From DASXRA01 sp036502575 (GTDB taxonomy: Bacteria > Actinomycetota > Actinomycetes > Mycobacteriales > Jatrophihabitantaceae), in the NCBI GenBank assembly GCA_036502575.1, contig DASXYL010000018.1, positions 1 to 64,000 on the forward strand: a DNA stretch of 64,000 bases, read 5' to 3'. Numbering within the stretch: the stretch's first letter is position 1; every line of letters begins with the position of its first letter. The notes under the pieces are model-generated. The model made no database searches. It had not been told where the DNA came from and worked only from the letters and a program-made list of their open reading frames with translations. The position numbers and the translations under genes are program-made. Positions 1 to 7,603 of the stretch are shown here, in pieces.

Positions 1-233
<233 letters not shown>

Positions 234-357
234 ACAAACTTCGTTGGCTTCGGTCAACGTCTGCTACGCGTCCACTGTGCGGTTCCCGAGGTGCGGTCCC
301 CGCCGTCTGTGCTTATAGAAGCGCAGATGAGCGGTGTGGGCCAGACATCTCAATAGA

Positions 358-475
358 GTTTCGGCGACCATAGCGAGAGGGAAACGCCCGGTCCCATCCC
401 GAACCCGGAAGCTAAGCCTCTCAGCGCCGATGGTACTGCGCGGGCCACTGCGTGGGAGAGTAGGACGTCGCCGGA
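358..475 (+). rRNA. 5S ribosomal RNA
   Basis: This is a complete 5S rRNA about 125 nt after the 23S gene, in the usual 23S-5S order with no tRNA in the spacer. The terminal helix forms between TTCGGCGA (360-367) and TCGCCGGA. The internal conserved blocks CCCGAACCCGGAAGCTAAG and GGGAGAGTAGGACG are present. Ends were set from the terminal helix and are accurate to a few bases. Confidence 0.95.
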
Positions 476-485
476 CACAACTTCT

Positions 486-530
486 GACGAGGGCCGCCCG
501 GTTTTGCCGGGCGGCCCTCGTCCTTTTCTG
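486..530 (+). terminator. Intrinsic terminator of the rRNA operon
   Basis: A perfect 16-bp inverted repeat (486-501 with 507-522) has a 5-nt loop TTTTG and is followed by a short T-rich tract (CCTTTTC). It sits 10 nt after 5S rRNA, as expected for the end of the rrn transcript. Confidence 0.9.
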
Positions 531-547
531 CTAGCGGGAGATCTCGG

Positions 548-1798
548 GTGACTGACAACGCGGGAGCGCGGCGAGGTAGGTCGGGCGGACGCGACGACCG
601 GGCGAAGGCTGCGCAGCCGGAGCGGGGATCGCGCCGATGGGACACCTCGGCGACCTCGAGCGCAGAGCCTCGGCGCCGAGACGGCGATGGCCCCCAGCGG
701 CGTACCTCCGCCCAAGCTTCCGGTGGGCGTGGCGGAACTGGCCGGAGCGACCGCGCCCGCGGCGAGGTACGACGTGACGGCGAGCGCGGCGGTGCAGGTG
801 AGCGTGGCCGCGGCGCTGGAGCCGGCCGCGCCCGCCAGCCCGACGGCCAGGGCGGGGCTGCTCGCGAGGGCCGCAGCAGCTCGCCTGGAACCGATGGGCG
901 GCGAAGCAGCGGGCGGCCGACCGGTGATAGGCGAACCGATGAGCGCCGGCGGACGAGTCCGCCGGGAAGCGATGACCGGCGGAGTTCGGCGGGGCGAACC
1001 GATGACCGGCGGGGTGCCGCACGGCGAACCGATCAGCGTGGGACCGGTGCGCGGGGCGAGCGAGCGGAAGCTCGGCCGCAGCGATCCAGAGATGCGGCAT
1101 CACCGCATGCTGGCGTCGGCCGGGCACGTCGAGCCGAACCCGAGACGGTGAATGCGGACGATGCGGATCCGCGCAGATTGGATCCGTCCGCCCGAGCTGA
1201 GCTGCGCACGCTGACCAAACCCAATGCCGAGGCCGTCGCCCGGCACCTGGTAGCTGCGGGTGACCTGCTGGACGTGAATCCGGAGAAGGCGCTCGCTCAT
1301 GCCCGCGCGGCGCGCGGACGGGCCGCGCGCGTCGGGGTGGTGCGCGAGGCGGTTGGTATCGCCGCTTATCGCGCCGGCGAGTGGGCCGAGGCGCTCAGCG
1401 AGCTGCGAGCGGCCCGGCGAATGTCGGGCGATCCCCGTGACCTGGCGATGATGGCGGATTCCGAGCGCGCGCTCGGGCGACCGCAGCAGGCCATTCGTAT
1501 GCTGCGCGACCCCGACGTGGGCCGTCTCGACTCGGAGACGTACATCGAGTTGCTCATCGTCGTCGCCGGAGCCCGACGTGACCTCGATCAGTTGGACTCT
1601 GCACTGACTGTTCTGGCGAAGGGCGGGCTCGATCGCGACAAGCCAAGGCCGGGCGCTATGCGGTTGTGGTACGCGTACGCGGACGCGCTGGCTGCGGCGG
1701 AACGCCCTCGGGAGGCCGCCCAATGGTTCGCGGCCAGCGCCGGGCTGGACGTATCCGGCGAGACGGATGCCGCAGAACGAGCGGCTGACCTCGCCTAA
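548..1798 (+). CDS. TPR-like protein with long basic disordered N-terminus
   Basis: A protein of 416 aa in two parts. Roughly the first 200 residues are Arg/Gly/Ser/Asp-rich and low in complexity, with recurring DDRRSS-like and RRTDQR-like words, so they are probably disordered and able to bind nucleic acid. From about residue 215 there are helical repeats of TPR type (for example ALAHARAARGRAARVGVVRE and AGEWAEALSELRAARR). The position between rRNA and the tlyA region matches the uncharacterised Rv1691 of M. tuberculosis. The GTG start at 548 follows GCGGGAGA; a later start inside the low-complexity part cannot be excluded. Function is unknown; TPR domains mediate protein contacts. Confidence 0.8.
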   Translation: MTDNAGARRGRSGGRDDRAKAAQPERGSRRWDTSATSSAEPRRRDGDGPQRRTSAQASGGRGGTGRSDRARGEVRRDGERGGAGERGRGAGAGRARQPDGQGGAAREGRSSSPGTDGRRSSGRPTGDRRTDERRRTSPPGSDDRRSSAGRTDDRRGAARRTDQRGTGARGERAEARPQRSRDAASPHAGVGRARRAEPETVNADDADPRRLDPSARAELRTLTKPNAEAVARHLVAAGDLLDVNPEKALAHARAARGRAARVGVVREAVGIAAYRAGEWAEALSELRAARRMSGDPRDLAMMADSERALGRPQQAIRMLRDPDVGRLDSETYIELLIVVAGARRDLDQLDSALTVLAKGGLDRDKPRPGAMRLWYAYADALAAAERPREAAQWFAASAGLDVSGETDAAERAADLA

Positions 1799-1802
1799 TC
1801 GG

Positions 1803-1830
1803 TTATCCACAAGGCTTGGGTCTATCCACA
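1803..1830. promoter_or_regulatory. Two DnaA boxes upstream of ssb
   Basis: TTATCCACA at 1803-1811 is an exact DnaA box. CTATCCACA at 1822-1830 differs in one base; both have the same orientation, 19 bp apart. They lie between the TPR gene stop and the start of the SSB-like gene. Confidence 0.55.
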
Positions 1831-1880
1831 GATCGCGAATTCGTCTATTCGACGATCGCTTCGGCTGTGAACATGAATGC

Positions 1881-2249
1881 ATGAACGAACAGCCGCGAGA
1901 CGGGGCCGACAATCACGTGTTGCTGCGTGGATTGCTCGCCGTCGAACCGCACACTCGCATACTTCCCAGCGGTGACGAGCTGTGCTCGTTCCGACTTACT
2001 GTGCAGCGACCGAAGACGAGCTACGGGCGAGTACGAACGGACAGTATTGACTGCGCGACCACGCGTGCAGCAGCGCGAAGAATGGTAGCGAAATGTGCGC
2101 CCGGCGAACGTATTGAAGTCTCCGGTAGCCTCCGTCGCCGATTCTGGCGAAGTGTCACTGGCACCCCAGCCAGCCGCTATGAGGTCGAAGTGATCAACGT
2201 CCGTCGAATTCGGACGGCATCCGGTCGGGGAGGAGGTTCGCCTGATTAG
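1881..2249 (+). CDS. ssb: Single-stranded DNA-binding protein (short SSB paralogue)
   Basis: A 122-aa OB-fold protein of the SSB family. The typical strands are visible: VLLRGLLAVEPHTRILPSG at the N-terminus, ELCSFRLTVQRP, a central ARRMVAKCAPGERIEVSGSL (the family's 'G..v.veG.l') and a final YEVEVINVRRI. It is shorter than housekeeping SSB (about 150-180 aa) and lacks the acidic C-terminal tail that recruits partner proteins, so it is probably the accessory SSB paralogue found in actinobacteria. ATG 1881 was chosen because the family homology starts directly after it. No clear Shine-Dalgarno precedes it. Two DnaA-box sequences lie just upstream. Confidence 0.8.
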   Translation: MNEQPRDGADNHVLLRGLLAVEPHTRILPSGDELCSFRLTVQRPKTSYGRVRTDSIDCATTRAAARRMVAKCAPGERIEVSGSLRRRFWRSVTGTPASRYEVEVINVRRIRTASGRGGGSPD

Positions 2250-2397
2250 GACGAATAGCAGCCCTGCGCCTCGTCGCTACCTGGCTCGGACACATTGAAT
2301 AGGCCGCGCCGAATAGATCGCAATGAACGCGCCAGCGTGATCGATACGGCGCTGAATATGCTGCGCCGAGAGGACTGGACCGGCCTTGTGGCTTCGG

Positions 2398-3669
2398 TCA
2401 GTGCTCGTCGACAAATCTGCGCATTACCAGGCCGGATGCTGGCTTCGGGGTGAACAGCGTCGACTTGCGTGGCATCCGAGCGCCCGCAGCAGCGACCGCA
2501 GCGACAGCCGCCACGGGAGTTGGGCGCAGCAGGACGGCGGTGCCGCCGGTGCGCTGTGCCTCGGCGATGGCGTCGTCGACGCTGTGGGCGTAATCCACGA
2601 CGTCGACGCTGTCCTCCACGTGCCAGACCTGCTCGACCAGGACCCGGTGCAGCACGGTGACGTCAAGATCGGCCAGTGCTGGTGGCTCGCCCGGCGCCAG
2701 GGCACCCTCAGCGAGTCGGGCACCAGGGTCGCTGAGAACGAACGCGCTGCGGGCGTCGGCAAGTACGACGGCGAAGCCGGCTAGGTCGGCTACGGCGTCG
2801 AGTGCCTGCTGCACGCTATCTGCGGGCCTGACGTCACACGCGGTTCGTGCTCGATCGACGGCTTCGGAGACGGGCAGGCCGACGATGACGCGATGGATTG
2901 CGTGCACCTGCGGACCGTAGCTGGATGAGTCGACGAGCAAGGTCAGCCCGCGATCCCACGGGCCGGGGCCGCGGTCCGCGCGCAGGTTGTGCTGCAGCTC
3001 GCGGTAGGTGGCGTAGCGGTGGTGGCCGTCCGCTATCAGGGCGCGGCGGGTGCCGAGGTCCGCTGCGACGGCGGCGTGCTGTTCCAGGTCAGCCAGCTGC
3101 CAAAGGCGATGCTGCGTGCCATCGGGGGTTGTGGCCGTCGCGACCGGCTTGGTGCTGTCGACGTCGCGGACGAGTTGCGACGCGACGCCGCCGCCGTCGT
3201 AGACGAGGTAGATCGGTTCGAGGTTGGCCTCGGTCGCGGTCATGAGCGCAAGACGGTCAGCGACTGGTCCGGCCATGGTGTTCTCGTGCGGCAGGATCAC
3301 GCCGTCGGCCGGGTCGCGCAGCTCGATGGCGCCGAGCAGACCACGGGTGGGTCCGCCGTCGATGGGCTGCATTTCGTAGACATACAGGGCCGGGTCGTCG
3401 TCGGGGGCGAGCAATCCCGAACCGACCTGGGCAGCGAGCCGACTCGCGGCCGACTCGTACGCGTCCGCGGTGCCGTCAGCCCGGGGGAGGATGATGCCGA
3501 CCGCATTGTCCGGATCTCGCGCGAGGAGCTGGGCGCGTTGGGTCTCGTCGATAACGTCGTACGGGGGACAGAGCAAGGCGCCGAGACGGTGCTCATCGAC
3601 GGTCGGGCGCAGTGCACGGAAGGGGGCCAACGACAGGCCGGAGGCGACGGAGGTAGGGGCGATGCTCAC
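2398..3669 (-). CDS. DUF1015 family protein
   Basis: A 423-aa cytoplasmic protein of the DUF1015 family, which is widespread in bacteria and lacks an established activity. Family hallmarks are the N-terminal LAPFRALRP, LLCPPYDVI and RDPDNAVGIILPR, and the internal LIADGHHRYATYREL, whose His pair suggests a metal or phosphate site. The GTG start at 3669 was chosen because it precedes SIAPTSVASGLSLAPFRALR and leaves a 77-bp spacer to the divergent HAD gene; a start further upstream would overlap that spacer. It is transcribed against its neighbours. Confidence 0.85.
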   Translation of the reverse strand: MSIAPTSVASGLSLAPFRALRPTVDEHRLGALLCPPYDVIDETQRAQLLARDPDNAVGIILPRADGTADAYESAASRLAAQVGSGLLAPDDDPALYVYEMQPIDGGPTRGLLGAIELRDPADGVILPHENTMAGPVADRLALMTATEANLEPIYLVYDGGGVASQLVRDVDSTKPVATATTPDGTQHRLWQLADLEQHAAVAADLGTRRALIADGHHRYATYRELQHNLRADRGPGPWDRGLTLLVDSSSYGPQVHAIHRVIVGLPVSEAVDRARTACDVRPADSVQQALDAVADLAGFAVVLADARSAFVLSDPGARLAEGALAPGEPPALADLDVTVLHRVLVEQVWHVEDSVDVVDYAHSVDDAIAEAQRTGGTAVLLRPTPVAAVAAVAAAGARMPRKSTLFTPKPASGLVMRRFVDEH

Positions 3670-3746
3670 GGCACGCGATGGTACGCAATAGTCGATCGGG
3701 CCCACCGCGCCGTGTGGCACGTGCGCGGATGACAGCGAGGAGGATC

Positions 3747-4805
3747 ATGCCGTCGGCACGCTTGCTCGGAAGTACCGAGGCGTTGGCGGTGCGCTACGAC
3801 GTCGCGTTGCTGGATCTCGACGGCGTGGTGTACATCGGCCGTGACGAGGTCGTCGGCGCGTCCGCTGCGCTGGCTGATGCACGAGAGCACGGCATGCGCC
3901 TTGCCTTCGTGACGAACAATGCCGCGCGGCCGCCCGGTGTGGTCGCCGCGCATCTTTCCGACCTCGGCGTTCCGGCAACGGCGGCCGAGGTGATCACCTC
4001 CGCCCAGGCTGCTGCGCATTATCTTGCCGAGCGTCTACCGTCAGGATCTCGAATTCTCGTACTCGGTACGACTGGGCTGGTCGAGGCGTTGACCGAGCGC
4101 GGGCTCGTTCCGGTGTCGAGTGCGGACGCACAGCCGCAGGCGGTCGTCCAGGGCTACTCGCCCGACACGGATTGGCGAATGTTGGCCGAGGGCGCCGTGG
4201 CGATCCGCCGCGGTTTGCCGTGGATTGCCACGAATCTCGATGCGACCGTGCCGTCACCGCGTGGTCCGTTGCCGGGCAACGGGTCGTTGGTGGCGGCCCT
4301 GCGTCACGCGACCGGCGCTACGCCGGTGTCGACCGGGAAGCCGGATCCGACGATGCACCGCGAGACCGTCGAGCGGTCCGGTGCCCGCAGTCCGTTGGTC
4401 GTCGGCGACCGGCTGGACACCGACATCGAGGGTGCCGACGCGGTCGGCTGCGCGAGCATGCTGGTGCTTACCGGTGTTACCTCAGCCGCGGATTTGCTCG
4501 CCGCGCCCGGCACACATCGGCCGGGCTACGTGGCGCGCGATCTGAGGGGTTTGCTTACGCCGCATCCGGCGCCCGTCGATGCCGACGGCACGGTCACGTG
4601 TGGCGGGTGGTCCGCCGTGGCGCGCGGAGATCAGCTACACCTGGCCGGGTCGAGCGATGCCGAGCGTCGCGTTCCGAACCAGGGCGACTCGTCGCTGGAC
4701 GCCTTGCGGACCCTCTGTGTCGCGGCGTGGAACAGCGACCTGACGGGCTGTACGGCTGACGACGACGCGGCGCAGAGCGTCCTGGCAGAATTCGGTCTCA
4801 GCTGA
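3747..4805 (+). CDS. HAD-IIA (NagD-like) sugar/glycerol phosphatase
   Basis: A 352-aa haloacid dehalogenase phosphatase of subfamily IIA. Motif I is LLDLDGVVYIG with the Asp nucleophile, motif II is FVTNNAARP, and the late motifs are TGKPDPTMH and VVGDRLDTDIEGA. The nearest described relative by context is Rv1692, reported as a glycerol-3-phosphate phosphatase; this substrate is inferred here. The family C-terminal extension after the HAD domain (from about residue 270) is present. ATG 3747 has a strong Shine-Dalgarno (CGAGGAGG, 3736-3743). It is convergent with the SCP2 gene. Confidence 0.88.
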   Translation: MPSARLLGSTEALAVRYDVALLDLDGVVYIGRDEVVGASAALADAREHGMRLAFVTNNAARPPGVVAAHLSDLGVPATAAEVITSAQAAAHYLAERLPSGSRILVLGTTGLVEALTERGLVPVSSADAQPQAVVQGYSPDTDWRMLAEGAVAIRRGLPWIATNLDATVPSPRGPLPGNGSLVAALRHATGATPVSTGKPDPTMHRETVERSGARSPLVVGDRLDTDIEGADAVGCASMLVLTGVTSAADLLAAPGTHRPGYVARDLRGLLTPHPAPVDADGTVTCGGWSAVARGDQLHLAGSSDAERRVPNQGDSSLDALRTLCVAAWNSDLTGCTADDDAAQSVLAEFGLS

Positions 4806-4840
4806 TGAGGATTGTCCTCGCCCGGCCGTTAGCTGCTCGG

Positions 4841-5179
4841 TCAGAACATAGATCGGAGCTTGAGCAGGTCGAAGACGTTGGCATCGATCCGCAGCTTGCC
4901 GGTTGCCCACGCACTGGCGAAGCTGGTTTCGCCCGACGTGAGCTTGATCAGATCGTCGCTGGAAACCGTCAGACGGATCTGCGCGTCGGCCTTCTCGACC
5001 TGACGGATGTCGCGCAACTCACCGCCGTGCAGTTGCCCGGCGAAAATTACGCCAAGATCGCGCAACTTGCAGCTGAGCGACCGATCGAGTACGACCTTCT
5101 TGCGTTGCTGGGGGTCGACGGTGCCTAGCCGACTCGCGAGGTCGTGGAAGGCCTTCTCGCACTCCTCGACCGTCGCCAT
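4841..5179 (-). CDS. SCP2 sterol-binding domain protein
   Basis: A 112-aa single-domain SCP2-like protein, a small lipid-binding fold of unknown ligand in bacteria. Visible features are the basic strand GVIFAGQLHGGEL, the LTVSSDDLIKLTSG segment and the terminal SFASAWATGKLRI, in which the AWxxGKLR pattern is the family signature. The start has an excellent Shine-Dalgarno (AGGAGG at 5185-5190 on the minus strand). It lies tail-to-tail with the HAD gene and head-to-head with the repeat protein at 5253. Confidence 0.85.
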   Translation of the reverse strand: MATVEECEKAFHDLASRLGTVDPQQRKKVVLDRSLSCKLRDLGVIFAGQLHGGELRDIRQVEKADAQIRLTVSSDDLIKLTSGETSFASAWATGKLRIDANVFDLLKLRSMF

Positions 5180-5252
5180 GTCGTTCCTCCTGGTGCGTTG
5201 GCGGCAACGCCGCGACCGTACCGGACGTGGCGACGGTACCGTCGATAGCGTT

Positions 5253-5864
5253 ATGAGGTCGCGTCATAGGCGTCGCGGCAGGACCGAGGAGGCCGAAGCG
5301 TTGCCGGTTGAGGGGCCACGTGAGCCGTTGCGCGGAGATGAGCGGCTCGGATCTGATCAGGTCCGGCATCCGCATGCGCCCCTGGTAGAGGAGTCGACCG
5401 CGGAGACTCCGGGCCAGCATCCGCAGGAGCCCGCGTCGGCGGGCGAATGGGATGAGCCTGTGCGCGTCGAGCCTGTGGCGGATCGGGTTGAGCCCCTCGT
5501 GGTTGAGCCCGTCGTGTCTGAGCGAGTTGAGGTTGAGCCCGTCGTGTCTGAGCGAGTTGAGGTTGAGCCCGTCGTGGTTGAGCCCGTCGTGTCTGAGCGA
5601 GTTGAGGTTGGGCCGGTCGCGTCGGAGTGGGTCGGAGCTGGGCCGGATGAGGTTGGGCCGGATGAGGTTGGGCCGGTCGTGTCTGGGCCGGCTGTGTCCG
5701 AGTCGGTGGTGAACGGTCCGGTCGAGGAGCGCGTCCGGCAGCAGGTCGCCTCGCTGGTCGGCATCGAGAACCGTCCGCTCGCCGAGCACGCGCAACGGTA
5801 TGACGAGGTGCATGCCGAGCTGCAGGCCGCGCTGACCGAGATCGACGGCGAGAGCGGCGGCTGA
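5253..5864 (+). CDS. Repeat-expanded Rv1693-like small protein
   Basis: A 203-aa protein whose last 50 residues (from VEERVRQQVASLVG to the end) resemble the short conserved protein found directly before tlyA in many actinobacteria, in M. tuberculosis the 58-aa Rv1693. There the pattern is a helical PLAEHxxxYxxVHxxLQ. Here about 150 residues precede it, composed largely of Val/Glu/Pro repeats such as VVSERVEVEP and DEVGPDEVGP. No membrane segment is visible. ATG 5253 was chosen as the first start beyond the divergent SCP2 promoter. Function is unknown; the 2-nt spacing to tlyA implies co-transcription. Confidence 0.75.
   Translation: MRSRHRRRGRTEEAEALPVEGPREPLRGDERLGSDQVRHPHAPLVEESTAETPGQHPQEPASAGEWDEPVRVEPVADRVEPLVVEPVVSERVEVEPVVSERVEVEPVVVEPVVSERVEVGPVASEWVGAGPDEVGPDEVGPVVSGPAVSESVVNGPVEERVRQQVASLVGIENRPLAEHAQRYDEVHAELQAALTEIDGESGG
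5490..5700 (+). repeat. In-frame 15-bp-period degenerate tandem repeat
   Basis: GTTGAGCCCGTCGTG and TCTGAGCGAGTTGAG units alternate with a 15-bp period, later drifting to GATGAGGTTGGGCCG. Fifteen bases preserve the reading frame, so expansion adds pentapeptides such as VEPVV and SERVE to the protein. Confidence 0.85.
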
Positions 5865-5866
5865 GC

Positions 5867-6676
5867 GTGTCCCGTCGGCTGCGCCTGGACAGCGAGCTGG
5901 TCCGTCGCGGCATGGTCCGGTCGCGGGAACAGGCGGCGACGCTGATCTCGGACGGCCGGATCGAGGTTCGGGGCATCCGAGCGACGAAGGCGGCGACCGG
6001 AGTCGACCTCGACACGCCGTTGCGCATCGTCGACACCGGTGGCGAGGACTACGCGTCGCGGGGCGGACACAAGTTGTCCGGCGCGTTGGACGCGTTCGCC
6101 GGGCTGCAGGTGACGAACCGGCGCTGCCTCGACGCGGGAGCATCCACCGGGGGATTCACCGACGTGTTGCTGCGGCGGGGCGCGCGGGAGGTGGTGGCTG
6201 TCGACGTTGGCTACGGACAGCTCGCCTGGGCGCTGCGTACCGACAGCCGGGTGACGGTGCTCGACCGGACGAACGTGCGCACGCTGACACCGGACGACAT
6301 CGGGGGACCGGTGGAGCTAACGGTCGCGGACCTGTCGTTCATCTCGCTCGGCATCGTGCTGCCCGCGCTCGTCGCGTGCACCGAGGACGACGGCGACTTG
6401 GTGCCGATGGTCAAGCCCCAGTTCGAGGTAGGACGAGATCGCCTCGGCAGCGGCGGGGTGGTGCGCGATCCGGCGGTACGGGCGCAGGCGGTCGTTGAGG
6501 TAGCTCGGCAGGCGGCCCGACTGGGTTGGGGCGTCGCCGGGGTGGCGCGCAGCCCGCTGCCGGGGCCGTCCGGCAACGTCGAGTTCTTCTTGTGGCTGCG
6601 GCGAGCCGCACTACGCAATGATCAGTCCGTGGACGAGACCCAGATCGAGGCTGTGGTGACCGAGGCTCAGCCATGA
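5867..6676 (+). CDS. tlyA: TlyA family rRNA 2'-O-methyltransferase
   Basis: A 269-aa protein with an N-terminal S4 RNA-binding domain (RLRLDSELVRRGMVRSREQA, residues 4-23) followed by an FtsJ/RrmJ-type methyltransferase fold. The SAM-binding motif is CLDAGASTGGFTDVLL and the later motifs are VAVDVGYGQLAW and LVPMVKPQFE. In mycobacteria TlyA methylates 16S C1409 and 23S C1920, and its loss gives capreomycin resistance; the same role is likely here. GTG 5867 lies 2 nt after the upstream stop, and the stop overlaps the nadK start by 4 bp (ATGA). Confidence 0.93.
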   Translation: MSRRLRLDSELVRRGMVRSREQAATLISDGRIEVRGIRATKAATGVDLDTPLRIVDTGGEDYASRGGHKLSGALDAFAGLQVTNRRCLDAGASTGGFTDVLLRRGAREVVAVDVGYGQLAWALRTDSRVTVLDRTNVRTLTPDDIGGPVELTVADLSFISLGIVLPALVACTEDDGDLVPMVKPQFEVGRDRLGSGGVVRDPAVRAQAVVEVARQAARLGWGVAGVARSPLPGPSGNVEFFLWLRRAALRNDQSVDETQIEAVVTEAQP

Positions 6677-7593
6677 GATCGGTGCTGATCATCGCGCACA
6701 CGTTCCGCTATGAGGTCACGTGCATGGCCGCGGACGCCGCGCGGCAGCTGCGGGCGGCGGGTTTCGACGTGCGGATGCTCGCCGGCGAGGCGTCCGAGGC
6801 CGGATGCGACGCTGAGGCCACCGTGGTGCCCGACGACGACGACGCGGCCAACGGAGCCGAGATCGTTCTCGTGTTCGGGGGCGACGGCACGTTCCTGCGG
6901 GCCGCGGAGTACGCCCGTCCGGCCGGCGTGCCGATGCTCGGCGTCAACTTCGGGCATGTCGGGTTTCTCGCCGAGGCCGACCCCGAGGCGGTGGCGGCGA
7001 CGATCAAGGCAGTCATCGACGGCCGCTACGAGGTCGAGGAGCGGACGACCGTCGACGTCGAGGTGTCGCATCACGGCACCGTGCTCGGGACGTCGTGGGC
7101 TCTGAACGAGGCGTCGGTGGAGAAGAGCAAGCGCGAGCGGGTCCTGGAAGTCGCAGTTGCCATCGACGAGCGTCCCCTGTTGCGGTTCGGCTGCGACGGC
7201 GTGTTGTGTGCGACACCTACCGGCTCGACCGCGTACGCCTACTCGGTAGGCGGTCCGATCGTGTGGCCTAACGTCGACGCGTTGCTGGTCGTCCCGAATG
7301 CGGCCCACGCGCTGTTCGCTCGGCCGATCATTGTGTCGCCGCAGTCGGTGATCGACGTCGAACTGCTGCACGAGGACCACCCCGGGGTTCTTGCGTGCGA
7401 CGGACGGCGCTTGGTCGACATCCCGCCCCGGGGCAACGTCCGGGTGCGGCGCGGTGCCGTGCCGGTGCGCATCGCCCGCATCCACGACTGGAGCTTCGGC
7501 GAGCGATTGGTGACCAAGTTCCAGCTGCCGGTTCGCAGTTTCCGCGACGGTGACGATCCGGTGGTGCCCTCGACGCGCCCCACGAACGACTAG
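6673..7593 (+). CDS. nadK: NAD kinase
   Basis: A 306-aa ATP/polyphosphate-dependent NAD kinase that makes NADP from NAD. The GGDGT motif lies near residue 70, NFGHVGFLAE near residue 95, and the GSTAYAYSVGGPI NAD-binding loop follows. Length and motif order match actinobacterial PpnK. The ATGA overlap with tlyA and close spacing to recN indicate a tlyA-nadK-recN operon, the same order as Rv1694-Rv1696. Confidence 0.95.
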   Translation: MRSVLIIAHTFRYEVTCMAADAARQLRAAGFDVRMLAGEASEAGCDAEATVVPDDDDAANGAEIVLVFGGDGTFLRAAEYARPAGVPMLGVNFGHVGFLAEADPEAVAATIKAVIDGRYEVEERTTVDVEVSHHGTVLGTSWALNEASVEKSKRERVLEVAVAIDERPLLRFGCDGVLCATPTGSTAYAYSVGGPIVWPNVDALLVVPNAAHALFARPIIVSPQSVIDVELLHEDHPGVLACDGRRLVDIPPRGNVRVRRGAVPVRIARIHDWSFGERLVTKFQLPVRSFRDGDDPVVPSTRPTND

Positions 7594-7603
7594 CCTCCAA
7601 GCC

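Noticed and set aside
687..1151. Alternative reading frame with MTGG-like repeats inside the TPR gene
   Set aside because: It arises from the low-complexity GC-rich DNA; the longer frame carries the TPR domain and the ribosome-binding site.
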